Source: Candidatus Obscuribacterales bacterium (GTDB taxonomy: Bacteria > Cyanobacteriota > Vampirovibrionia > Obscuribacterales > Obscuribacteraceae). Taken from it: 64,000 nt of DNA. The position numbers were made by a program, and so were the translations under genes. Numbering within the stretch: position 1 is the first letter of the stretch; each line of letters starts with the position of its first letter. The notes under the pieces were generated by a model that was not told the DNA's origin, did not search any database, and was given only the letters and a program-made list of their open reading frames with translations. The stretch lies in assembly GCA_021732085.1 (NCBI GenBank), contig JAKFVQ010000017.1:149727-213726 (forward strand), in the 5' to 3' direction. Positions 57,195 to 64,000 of this stretch are shown piece by piece.

Positions 57195-57212
57195 CAGGAG
57201 GAGAGCCAGAAC

Positions 57213-58256
57213 ATGTCTTCGTCAAAGAACCCAATAAATGTCGCCATACTCGGTGCCACAGGACGGGTTGGACAGGAACTGATAAAGGTACTTGAAGAGC
57301 GAAAGTTTCCCGTCAAGGAGTTTCGCGCACTAGCCTCCGCCCGCTCGAAAGACAGCAAGGTTTTGTTTAACGGTAAGGAATATTTAGTTCAAGAGCCTAG
57401 CGAAGAAGCGTTCAAAGGAATTGATTTAGTCCTGGCATCAGCGGGAGCTGATATCAGCGAGAAGTTGGCACCGCTGGCGGTGAAGCAAGGCGCTTGCGTT
57501 ATCGATAATTCAAATGCCTTCCGCATGGATCCGCAGGTTCCTCTTGTAGTTCCGGAAGTTAATGGTGAGGCCCTCAGAGCCCATAAAGGCATAATCGCCA
57601 ACCCGAATTGCTCAACTGCTCAGTTGGTTGTGGTATTGAAACCACTACATGATGCGGCAGGACTAAAGCGAGTAATCGTCTCTACTTACCAGTCTGTAAG
57701 TGGCGCTGGTAAAGAAGCCATGGAAGAGCTGGAGCTTCAGACAAAAGCAATTTCAAATGGCGGAGAATACAAACCGCAGGTTTTCCAACATCAAATTGCA
57801 TACAATTTGATTCCACACATCGATAAGTTTCTACCAAACGGATACACAAAAGAAGAAATGAAGGTGGTGCACGAAACACAGAAGATTCTCGGACTGGCTG
57901 ATCTGCCTGTCACATGCACAGCCGTCAGAGTACCAGTTGTAATTTCACACAGTGAGTCGGTTCTTGTAGAGCTCGAGAAAGAACTCAGCCCAGAGAAAGC
58001 AAAAGATATCTTGGCCAATAGTCCTGCAGTGGAAGTCTGGGACGATCCCGATAAAGCTCTCTACCCAACACCGCTCGACACAGCCGGTAAGGATCCGGTC
58101 TACGTAGGGCGTATCAGACTAGATACCTCTTCTAAAAACGGACTGAACCTATGGGTGGTAGCCGACAATCTCAGGATTGGTGCAGCACTCAATGCAGTTC
58201 GCATTGCAGAATACATGCTGGAACATCAACTCATTTGCAGCACGGTTAATGCCTAG
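57213..58256 (+). CDS. asd: aspartate-semialdehyde dehydrogenase
   Basis: 347 residues. ATG 57213 follows AGGAGGAGAG. The enzyme reduces aspartyl-4-phosphate to the semialdehyde, the branch point to lysine, threonine and methionine. The Rossmann start AILGATGRVGQELIKVL and the catalytic Cys region IANPNCSTAQLV are visible. It lies 18 bp after dapB. Confidence 0.96.
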   Translation: MSSSKNPINVAILGATGRVGQELIKVLEERKFPVKEFRALASARSKDSKVLFNGKEYLVQEPSEEAFKGIDLVLASAGADISEKLAPLAVKQGACVIDNSNAFRMDPQVPLVVPEVNGEALRAHKGIIANPNCSTAQLVVVLKPLHDAAGLKRVIVSTYQSVSGAGKEAMEELELQTKAISNGGEYKPQVFQHQIAYNLIPHIDKFLPNGYTKEEMKVVHETQKILGLADLPVTCTAVRVPVVISHSESVLVELEKELSPEKAKDILANSPAVEVWDDPDKALYPTPLDTAGKDPVYVGRIRLDTSSKNGLNLWVVADNLRIGAALNAVRIAEYMLEHQLICSTVNA

Positions 58257-58305
58257 CGAAACGGAAACACGTTAATGCCATAGATTGCATAACGAGGTAA
58301 AAATT

Positions 58306-59220
58306 GTGATTAAAACAACCGGCGACATTTTTGGCAGAGTGATGACTGCGATGATCACTCCATTTGACGAGGATCTAGGTATTGATTACAAGTCAGTAGA
58401 AAAAATCGTCGCTCACCTGATAAACACAGGCACAAGCACCATAGTGGTATCCGGAACAACAGGTGAGAGCCCTACGCTTGATGACGAAGAGAAAAAGGGT
58501 CTTCTGAAGTCTGTCGTTGAGTTTGCAAATGGAAAAGCAAAAGTCATGATGGGCACAGGCTCAAATGACACGCGCAAATCAATCAAACTGAGCATTGAAG
58601 CAGAAAAGCTTGGTGCTCAGGGTCTACTGCTGGTAGCTCCCTATTACAATAAACCTAACCAAGATGGACTGAAGGCACACTTCTCCGCTATTGCGAAAGA
58701 GACGTCCTTGCCTATTGTTCTATACAACATTCCAGGTCGAACAGGAATCAATCTTACAGCTGAAAGCACCCTGGAACTGGCAGAGCAATACAAAAACATA
58801 GTTGCATTGAAAGATTCAACTGGCTCGGTAGAACAAGCACAAGAGGTAGGTAGGCTAGCACCTAACCATTTCCGCGTATACTCGGGTGATGATAATTTGA
58901 CCCTGCCATTCCTCTCAGTCGGTGCTTGTGGTGTCATAAGCGTTGCATCCCATGTAATCGGTAGCGAAATCAAACGAATGATCGACTTCTTCTATGAAGG
59001 CAAGATCGATGATGCTCGCGCGCTTCACTATTTGCACCTGCCGCTATTCAAGGGCTTGTTCGTAGCGCCCAACCCAACCTGTGTCAAATACGCCATGGCG
59101 AAAATGGGGTTTTGCAAGGAGAATTTGCGCCTGCCATTGGTACCACTGTCAGATAGTCAGAAAAGTTTCATGGATCAGTTATTGCAGGAACTGAAACCTG
59201 TAGCTGGAGCAACGAAGTAA
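58306..59220 (+). CDS. dapA: 4-hydroxy-tetrahydrodipicolinate synthase
   Basis: 304 residues from the GTG at 58306, which follows CGAGGT; a TTG at 58285 is a weaker alternative. The aldolase joins pyruvate and aspartate semialdehyde. Markers are VMTAMITPFDEDLGIDY, VVSGTTGESPTL, VAPYYNKPNQDGL, the catalytic Tyr in YNIPGRTGI and the Schiff-base Lys in NIVALKDSTGS. It sits between asd and RNase J. Confidence 0.96.
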   Translation: MIKTTGDIFGRVMTAMITPFDEDLGIDYKSVEKIVAHLINTGTSTIVVSGTTGESPTLDDEEKKGLLKSVVEFANGKAKVMMGTGSNDTRKSIKLSIEAEKLGAQGLLLVAPYYNKPNQDGLKAHFSAIAKETSLPIVLYNIPGRTGINLTAESTLELAEQYKNIVALKDSTGSVEQAQEVGRLAPNHFRVYSGDDNLTLPFLSVGACGVISVASHVIGSEIKRMIDFFYEGKIDDARALHYLHLPLFKGLFVAPNPTCVKYAMAKMGFCKENLRLPLVPLSDSQKSFMDQLLQELKPVAGATK

Positions 59221-59233
59221 AACGGAGAATACG

Positions 59234-60994
59234 GTGTCATCTGAGAAGCCACAATCATCATCATTAGGGTCACCGGCCAGCTTGAAGGCCATTCCGCTTG
59301 GCGGACTGGCTGAAATTGGCAAAAACACTATGGCCCTTGTGTACGGCAACGACATGATATTGATCGATGCCGGTCTGGGGTTCCCGTCTGAAGATATGCT
59401 CGGTGTAGACATAGTTCTTCCGGATTACACGTTCTTGAAAGAACACGAGTCAAAAATTCGGGGAATCGTCATTACGCACGGACACGAAGACCACATCGGT
59501 GGAATTCCCTATTTATTGAAAGATATAGACGTGCCCGTCATCTACGGACCAGCATTGGCGATGGGACTTCTGGAAGAGAAGCTCAATGATGTTGGCTTGC
59601 AAGACCGCACGGTGCTGCGTCAAGTTAAGCCCAGACAACAAGTAAAGCTTGGTTGTTTCACTGTCCAATTCATTCGCTGCACTCACTCGATTGCTGATTC
59701 ATTCAGCGTCATAATCAAGACTCCAATTGGCAATGTTTTTCATACAGGTGATTTCAAATTTGACTTCACTCCAGTTGATGGAGAACTCTTCGATTTTGCC
59801 GCTCTGACTTCGGTGCAAAAAGAAGAAGGAATTCTTTTGCTGATGAGTGATAGTACAAATACCGAGAAAGCAGGCTACACGCCCTCGGAAAAAACGGTTT
59901 GGAAAAAGCTGGATGAAGTTTTTGCCGCAGCAAAAACTAGAATTATAGTCACCACTTTTGCAAGCAACGTTCATCGCATGCGGCAAATCATTCAGGCCGC
60001 AATTAAGTATGATCGCAAGGTGGCAATTCTGGGAAGGTCGATGCTCAACTTAGCAGGTATTGCCAGGGAACTCGGTTATATGAGTTTCCCAGATGGCTTG
60101 TTGCTCAAAATAGATGAGATCAATCAGCTTCCACGAGACAAAGTGGTGATCATGACGACGGGCAGTCAGGGCGAACCATTGTCTGCTTTAACTCGCATTG
60201 CCAAAAACGAACATAAACAAGTCAAGATTGTTCCTGGCGATACGGTGATCATCTCAGCTACTCCTATTCCCGGAAATGAGCGCTCCATTTCCAATACCAT
60301 TAATGAGCTCTTTCTGCGGGGCGCCAATGTTATTTACGGACGCGACGCTGGGGTTCACGTCTCTGGACATGCTTGCCGCGAAGAACAGAAATTGATGATT
60401 AATCTCTGCAAACCAAAATTCTTTATGCCGGTTCATGGTGAATTTAGAATGCTCGTTAAGCACGCTGAGCTTGCCACCGAATGTGGTGTACAAGCAGACA
60501 ACACTTTCGTAATGGAAAATGGTGATGTCCTTGAGATTTTCAAGGACCGAGGCGCAAAAATTGGCACAGTAAAATCCGGCATCACCCTTATTGACAACTC
60601 TACATCCTGGCCAATTGACCTTCAAACCGTAGAGGAGCGGCAGCTACTTGCCGAGGACGGCGTCGTCAATATCAGCCTAACTGTCACTCAAACAAAAGAG
60701 ATTTTGGTCGGTCCTGATGTCAGCATTCGAGGAATCATTCTTCCAAAAGCAACATCCCCAGAGGAATTCTTGGAACAAGTAAAAGCTGACGTCTTAAGAA
60801 TTTTTGAGAGCGAACCGTCCTTGAAGAAATTGAGCGGAACAGATCTGAAGAGTTTCTTGCTTGGTGCTATAAATAAGAACTTTCAAACGCGCATGAAGTT
60901 TCAGCCTCTGGTTCAGATCCTCATTCAGGAGATTAGCGTGAAAGGCGCAGCCAGCATCAAAGAATCGCAAGCGCAATCAAAGCGACCGCTTTAA
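59234..60994 (+). CDS. rnj: ribonuclease J
   Basis: 586 residues, the family length. GTG 59234 follows GGAGA. A metallo-beta-lactamase / beta-CASP RNase: metal motif HGHEDHIGGIP, DAGLGFPSEDMLGVD, FHTGDFKFDFTPVDG and MSDSTNTEKAGYTPSE, then PVHGEFRML near the end of the catalytic part, and a C-terminal domain of about 90 residues. RNase J degrades and processes RNA from the 5' end or internally. It follows dapA by 13 bp, an arrangement also known from the B. subtilis asd-dapG-dapA-rnjB cluster. It overlaps the next, convergent gene by 4 bases. Confidence 0.96.
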   Translation: MSSEKPQSSSLGSPASLKAIPLGGLAEIGKNTMALVYGNDMILIDAGLGFPSEDMLGVDIVLPDYTFLKEHESKIRGIVITHGHEDHIGGIPYLLKDIDVPVIYGPALAMGLLEEKLNDVGLQDRTVLRQVKPRQQVKLGCFTVQFIRCTHSIADSFSVIIKTPIGNVFHTGDFKFDFTPVDGELFDFAALTSVQKEEGILLLMSDSTNTEKAGYTPSEKTVWKKLDEVFAAAKTRIIVTTFASNVHRMRQIIQAAIKYDRKVAILGRSMLNLAGIARELGYMSFPDGLLLKIDEINQLPRDKVVIMTTGSQGEPLSALTRIAKNEHKQVKIVPGDTVIISATPIPGNERSISNTINELFLRGANVIYGRDAGVHVSGHACREEQKLMINLCKPKFFMPVHGEFRMLVKHAELATECGVQADNTFVMENGDVLEIFKDRGAKIGTVKSGITLIDNSTSWPIDLQTVEERQLLAEDGVVNISLTVTQTKEILVGPDVSIRGIILPKATSPEEFLEQVKADVLRIFESEPSLKKLSGTDLKSFLLGAINKNFQTRMKFQPLVQILIQEISVKGAASIKESQAQSKRPL

Positions 60995-61509
60995 TTATTC
61001 TGGGAATTTATCTGATAGGCCAAGTGCCGCCACATCTTGATGATGCGCTCTTCAAAATATGTATTGGGCCAGAATTCGAGCTTGTAATGGTCATCGCCTT
61101 CAAACCCCAAATCATCAGTTGAATCCAGATTGCTCCAGTACATGCGTACGCCGTAGGTGCCTGGCGGTACACTAATCCTATGAGCCTCGTCGAAAGATTC
61201 AGTACAGCCACTGATTAGTATTTCACCCGATGGCAGATCAATATTGCATTGAGCAACGTGATCGTAATCGCTACAGTCAGGATCTGTGTAGATGTCTTTG
61301 TCGTCCATTCTGTCTGAGTTTACTTCGATAGTCATTTCAACGTCCAGATCTCTAACAGTTCCGATTCCCAGAACTCTTTCTCCTGCAACGTAGAGTTGTG
61401 TCAGCAAAAGATCGTTCCATGACTCTGGGAAGTCAGCTTCTTCTTTTTGATCCTGCAGGTGCACCTGAAAGTTGTCCGCAAAAACGATCAGCTCATGAAC
61501 AATCTTCAT
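60991..61509 (-). CDS. hypothetical acidic protein
   Basis: 172 residues, strongly acidic, with beta-strand-rich features (ELIVFADNFQVHLQDQ at the start, GEILISGCTES and PPGTYGVRMYWSNL in the middle). There is no signal peptide or TM helix. Not recognised; it resembles a small standalone cytoplasmic domain of the kind seen in immunity or competence-nuclease inhibitor proteins, but this is only a resemblance. Its end overlaps the RNase J stop by 4 bases. Confidence 0.55.
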   Translation of the reverse strand: MKIVHELIVFADNFQVHLQDQKEEADFPESWNDLLLTQLYVAGERVLGIGTVRDLDVEMTIEVNSDRMDDKDIYTDPDCSDYDHVAQCNIDLPSGEILISGCTESFDEAHRISVPPGTYGVRMYWSNLDSTDDLGFEGDDHYKLEFWPNTYFEERIIKMWRHLAYQINSQNN

Positions 61510-61580
61510 AACGAGTCCGCCGAAAGCCTAACGCTCTAAATTATAACTTGTGGCGCTTTCGTCAGACTCATCAGTCCTAC

Positions 61581-62438
61581 TTAACTGGCTTTTCTCTTCT
61601 CATCTCGCTGCAATGCAACCGCTTTGCCAAAGTCCGGGGAAACGAGCTCAGATGGCGGCAAATTGCTGGCAGTAACAAGCGCTCCAGCTTTAGTTGATGT
61701 CGGCAGTTCGGCGGAATCAGGTCTTGTGCCAAGCAACTTTTCCCAATCATGCCGGCATGATGCTGAGAGGACAGAAAGACCATCCACTAAGGCTCCAAGA
61801 CCCGCTCTTAAGAAGCAAACTTCTCTATGCATCCTGTCGCTTAGGGTTCTTAGAATTGTTGTTAACGTTGTTTCGTCAGATTGCACGTACTCGTCCAGGG
61901 AGATAGCTTCACCGATACAAATTCGAGCTGTTTTACCATCTGGCGAATAATAGATAGCAGCAGGCAACAAGGGCACAATTAGACCTTCCTTGGCCGCAGC
62001 CAATGCAATTTTGGCAGCACCGGTTTTAAATGTATGAGTAGCACCATCGTAAAATGTGTTGCCCTCCGGAAATACGACTATACCTTGATTTCGTTTGAAC
62101 ATCTCTAGTGAATGTCCAACAAGGTCATAGCGAGGATCGGCAGGAAATGATCCCATCGAAATCAATACACTACCCTGATAGCCGCGCAACTCGTTGGGCG
62201 ACACCATAAAGTTTGAAGGACGGCCAAGCGCTCGATATACGATGAGCCCGTCCCACCGCGAACTGTGATTCGATACCAGGAGAAAGGGACCATTCTTCGG
62301 AATGTTCTCTTGTCCAAGTATCTCGAATTTCTTGAACTTAATGCTGGTCACTACGATATTTACTAAATTCCAGAAGGCAAATACGAAGATGTTTTTTCGA
62401 TCGGCCAATTCCTTTTTCTTCTTACGTCCAGCCTTCAT
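61581..62438 (-). CDS. 1-acyl-glycerol-3-phosphate acyltransferase-like protein (PlsC family)
   Basis: 285 residues from the ATG at 62438, preceded by GGAGG. It has the PlsC acyltransferase motifs: NHSSRWD (His and Asp catalytic pair, residues about 70-76), a conserved block around VVFPEGNTFYDG, and IVPLLPAAIYY. One hydrophobic helix near the N-terminus suggests inner-membrane association. Such enzymes add the second acyl chain to lysophosphatidic acid or related acceptors. The last 50 residues have low similarity to the family. Confidence 0.88.
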   Translation of the reverse strand: MKAGRKKKKELADRKNIFVFAFWNLVNIVVTSIKFKKFEILGQENIPKNGPFLLVSNHSSRWDGLIVYRALGRPSNFMVSPNELRGYQGSVLISMGSFPADPRYDLVGHSLEMFKRNQGIVVFPEGNTFYDGATHTFKTGAAKIALAAAKEGLIVPLLPAAIYYSPDGKTARICIGEAISLDEYVQSDETTLTTILRTLSDRMHREVCFLRAGLGALVDGLSVLSASCRHDWEKLLGTRPDSAELPTSTKAGALVTASNLPPSELVSPDFGKAVALQRDEKRKAS

Positions 62439-62583
62439 AATGCCTCCACGAGAAATTACGACCACAGAAGAGCTATGCCTCTTCCAAGTCGATTTATTGG
62501 TGTTGTCTATGCTTTTAAGATAACGAAAACGCTGTTCCGTCTGTTACACGAAAGAACACTTTAGCTACTGTGGTGGATTTGCC

Positions 62584-63153
62584 CTAACGAATTCGCCTGA
62601 CTCGTTTTGCAAGAAAAATGTCTGGCTTACCCAGTCCATTTGCGTCCGGGATAATGCCGCAGAGGGCGAAACCAAGACGCTCATAGAACTCATACGGGTG
62701 GTTTTTCACGTTCTTAATCTGCGAAAGCTTTTTCAACGGGTCCGGATAAAGCTCTTGCCCGTAAAGACTGGTCAGGCCGCTTTCATCATCGGTCCCTACC
62801 CAGAGCGTCAATCCGCCATGTTCTATGACCCGACTCTCAATTTCCGTGATTATCGCCGTGCCAACGCCGGTCTTTCTATTGTCTTGGTGCACCACGACCG
62901 GGTGTAACTCCCAGGTGTTACCACCATATTGCCTGATGGCAGCAGCCCAGCCAAGCACTCTTGGACCATCAACGGCTACAACAGAGATTCGTCCGGGACC
63001 GAATGAGTCTTCAACTTCATCCAATGCATCACGCATCGTCGGCCATGAATCAGGTGACATATGCGCAAAGCCACGAAAGAGTAATTCAGCTGCTTGCTCT
63101 CTGATTGAACTGTCTTCGAATTCCAGGTCACGTATTATCACAGCTGTTGTCAT
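62584..63153 (-). CDS. GNAT acetyltransferase, aminoglycoside 6'-N-acetyltransferase-like
   Basis: 189 residues (start ATG 63153; GTG 63156 is adjacent). The acetyl-CoA motif region DNRKTGVGTAIITEIE, the preceding WELHPVVVHQ strand and the C-terminal YEFYERLGF...PDANGLGKPDIFLAKR match the AAC(6')-type and related family, so aminoglycoside or other small-amine acetylation is possible. The true substrate is unknown; ambient GNATs of this type are frequent in soil and water bacteria without proven resistance. Confidence 0.8.
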   Translation of the reverse strand: MTTAVIIRDLEFEDSSIREQAAELLFRGFAHMSPDSWPTMRDALDEVEDSFGPGRISVVAVDGPRVLGWAAAIRQYGGNTWELHPVVVHQDNRKTGVGTAIITEIESRVIEHGGLTLWVGTDDESGLTSLYGQELYPDPLKKLSQIKNVKNHPYEFYERLGFALCGIIPDANGLGKPDIFLAKRVRRIR

Positions 63154-63187
63154 CACCTGCGGTATCAGCTACAAAACCATATCATAC

Positions 63188-63225
63188 AAAAAAGAACTTC
63201 CCCCCGAATGGGAGAGGGGGGAAGT
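63188..63225 (-). terminator. strong minus-strand intrinsic terminator
   Basis: A perfect 10-bp stem (63196-63205 with 63216-63225) is followed, on the minus strand, by a TTC and a run of six T (63193-63188). It ends a minus-strand transcript coming from the right, where no protein gene is seen; the transcript is probably the structured RNA listed next. Confidence 0.75.
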
Positions 63226-63300
63226 ACTTCTTGTGGTGGATTAGGTAAGGAGGAAACGTGCCGCCAGTCTCCAAGAAGACCAGCTGCACTCCTGTGCACC
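63226..63300 (-). ncRNA. candidate small structured RNA
   Basis: Read on the minus strand from about 63300 to the terminator at 63188, the sequence folds into one long stem: GGTG pairs with CACC, AGGAG with CTCCT, TGC with GCA and CTGGTCT with AGACTGG (two G-U pairs). A TATTAT at 63307-63302 could be its -10. It is not 4.5S RNA, since the GGAAG/AGCA loop is absent, and shows no tmRNA or RNase P signatures. Identity unknown; protein coding is unlikely. Confidence 0.4.
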
Positions 63301-63373
63301 TATAATAGCAGCCGAAAAATTTGGGAGCTGTAAAAAACTTTGAAGTTGACAACGGGTGAGGAAGAGCACCTCG

Positions 63374-63506
63374 TTTCCAAGAGATGAAGGATGCGAGCAG
63401 TCCTTGGAAAAACAAGGGATCATTACGCTTCCCTGCCAAGAGAAGCGTAGATAAAAATGTGCGAATCATTAAACCGAGCTAAACCAGGAGGGTGTTTGGC
63501 TCGGTT
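63374..63506. other. run of three hairpins, no gene seen
   Basis: TTTCCAAG/CTTGGAAA (63374-63410), TACGCTTC/GAAGCGTA (63424-63449) and AACCGAGC/GCTCGGTT (63472-63506, with inner AAAC/GTTT) follow one another. Each has a perfect 8-bp arm pair. Either strand could be transcribed as a structured RNA; the whole gap 63157-64000 contains no convincing protein gene. Confidence 0.45.
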
Positions 63507-63604
63507 CAATGTGCGTGTGAATGAACGGTCTGAAGTAATTGTCGCTAGCTGCTCGGCAGCAAAGGGGTAATTTCGGTACTTCTTCTACCGTCCGCCCTGG
63601 AGCG

Positions 63605-64000
63605 GTAGAAATTCTTCAGTTTTTCTACTCTCGCCACGGACCCCAGAAAGGCACGGTATAAATTTTCCAGTTTTTCTACTCCCCGCTATGGCACCCCGCC
63701 ACGGCACAGTAGAAATTCTCCGGTTTTTCTACTCCCGCTAGGGCACCCGCCACAGCGCAGTAGAAATTCTCCAGTTTTTCTACTCCCTCTCTGGCACCCG
63801 CCACGGCGCAGTAGAAATTCTCCAGTTTTTCTACTCCCGCTATGGCACTCGCCACGGCGCAGTAGAAATTCTCCAGTTTTCTACTCCCGCTATGGCACCC
63901 GCCACGGCGCAGTAGAAATTCTCCAGTTTTTCTACTCCCTCTATGGCACCCGCCACGGCGCAGTAGAAATTCTCCAGTTTTTCTACTCCCTCTATGGCAC
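63605..64000. repeat. tandem array of a ~51-bp repeat running off the window
   Basis: Eight copies start near 63605, 63655, 63709, 63760, 63811, 63862, 63912 and 63963, with period 50-54 and mostly 51. Each unit contains GTAGAAA and TTTCTAC as an inverted pair around TTCTCCAGTT, then a GC-rich part with GGCACCCGCCACGGCGCA. The last five copies are nearly identical and the first ones more degraded. Two forward frames and one reverse frame are open within a unit, but length changes between units break them. An incomplete unit may begin at about 63575. Confidence 0.9.

Noticed and set aside
63188..63540. RNase P RNA, tmRNA or 4.5S RNA
   Set aside because: None of the conserved cores was found: no GAGGAAAGTC block, no GGTTCGA T-arm before a CCA end, and no GGAAG/AGCA loop.
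63605..64000. CRISPR array
   Set aside because: The whole 51-bp unit is conserved with no variable spacers, and no cas genes are nearby; it is a plain tandem repeat.

Overview
The window looks like part of a chromosome from a free-living, double-membraned bacterium with moderate GC. Lipoproteins, signal peptides, long sensor kinases, a Ser/Thr kinase, glycogen phosphorylase, phosphoketolase and the dapB-asd-dapA-RNase J order fit the non-photosynthetic sister lineage of Cyanobacteria (Obscuribacter-like Vampirovibrionia/Melainabacteria). That placement is inference: there is no rRNA or other phylogenetic marker here, and no phage, plasmid or insertion-sequence gene is recognisable.

Layout. 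1-9.7 kb: envelope and secreted proteins (TPR protein, SPFH lipoprotein, a duplicated-domain protein with a VPGTV linker, an S9 peptidase, a FecR-like secreted protein). 9.7-33 kb: a signalling and carbon-storage block. Two giant tandem histidine kinases (9.7 and 29.2 kb) flank a Rieske oxygenase, a cupin, a minus-strand operon (phosphoketolase, WGR/DUF4132 protein, glycogen phosphorylase, Ser/Thr kinase), a K+-channel-like protein, and a thioredoxin-like gene interrupted by an in-frame TGA. 33-37.2 kb: a glycine-rich mini-protein and an RGG-rich secreted protein that converge on one terminator, tRNA-Thr(CGT), a palindrome-rich gap, a degenerate PilT-like ATPase and a broken matrixin-type protease. 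37.2-44.5 kb (minus strand): a zinc-ribbon membrane protein, a cereblon-like CULT protein, a secreted protein and a lipoprotein, then a UvrA-like ATPase and an oligopeptide-binding lipoprotein. 44.9-54.7 kb: patatin phospholipase, pentapeptide-repeat protein, a triple-repeat secreted protein, LysR regulator, HAD protein, KptA, a lipase-like hydrolase and a nucleotidyltransferase. 54.8-61 kb: MobA-like protein, dUTPase, and the lysine/peptidoglycan cluster dapB-asd-dapA followed by RNase J. 61-63.2 kb: a PlsC acyltransferase and a GNAT acetyltransferase. 63.2-64 kb: structured non-coding DNA with a minus-strand terminator, a possible small RNA, a run of hairpins and a 51-bp tandem repeat running off the end.

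The strongest leads are (i) two histidine kinases in which the first module keeps the ATP site but has lost the phospho-acceptor His, while the second keeps the His but has lost the ATP-site residues; (ii) the thioredoxin-like gene with a TGA where a redox Cys or selenocysteine would sit; (iii) a bacterial CULT protein with the complete three-tryptophan pocket; (iv) a Ser/Thr kinase carrying the same kind of sensor/HAMP module as the histidine kinases at its C-terminus; and (v) the structured RNA plus repeat region at the right edge.

Many starts were moved inward from the longest possible reading frame because a good Shine-Dalgarno sequence or signal peptide sits at an internal start; each case is stated.
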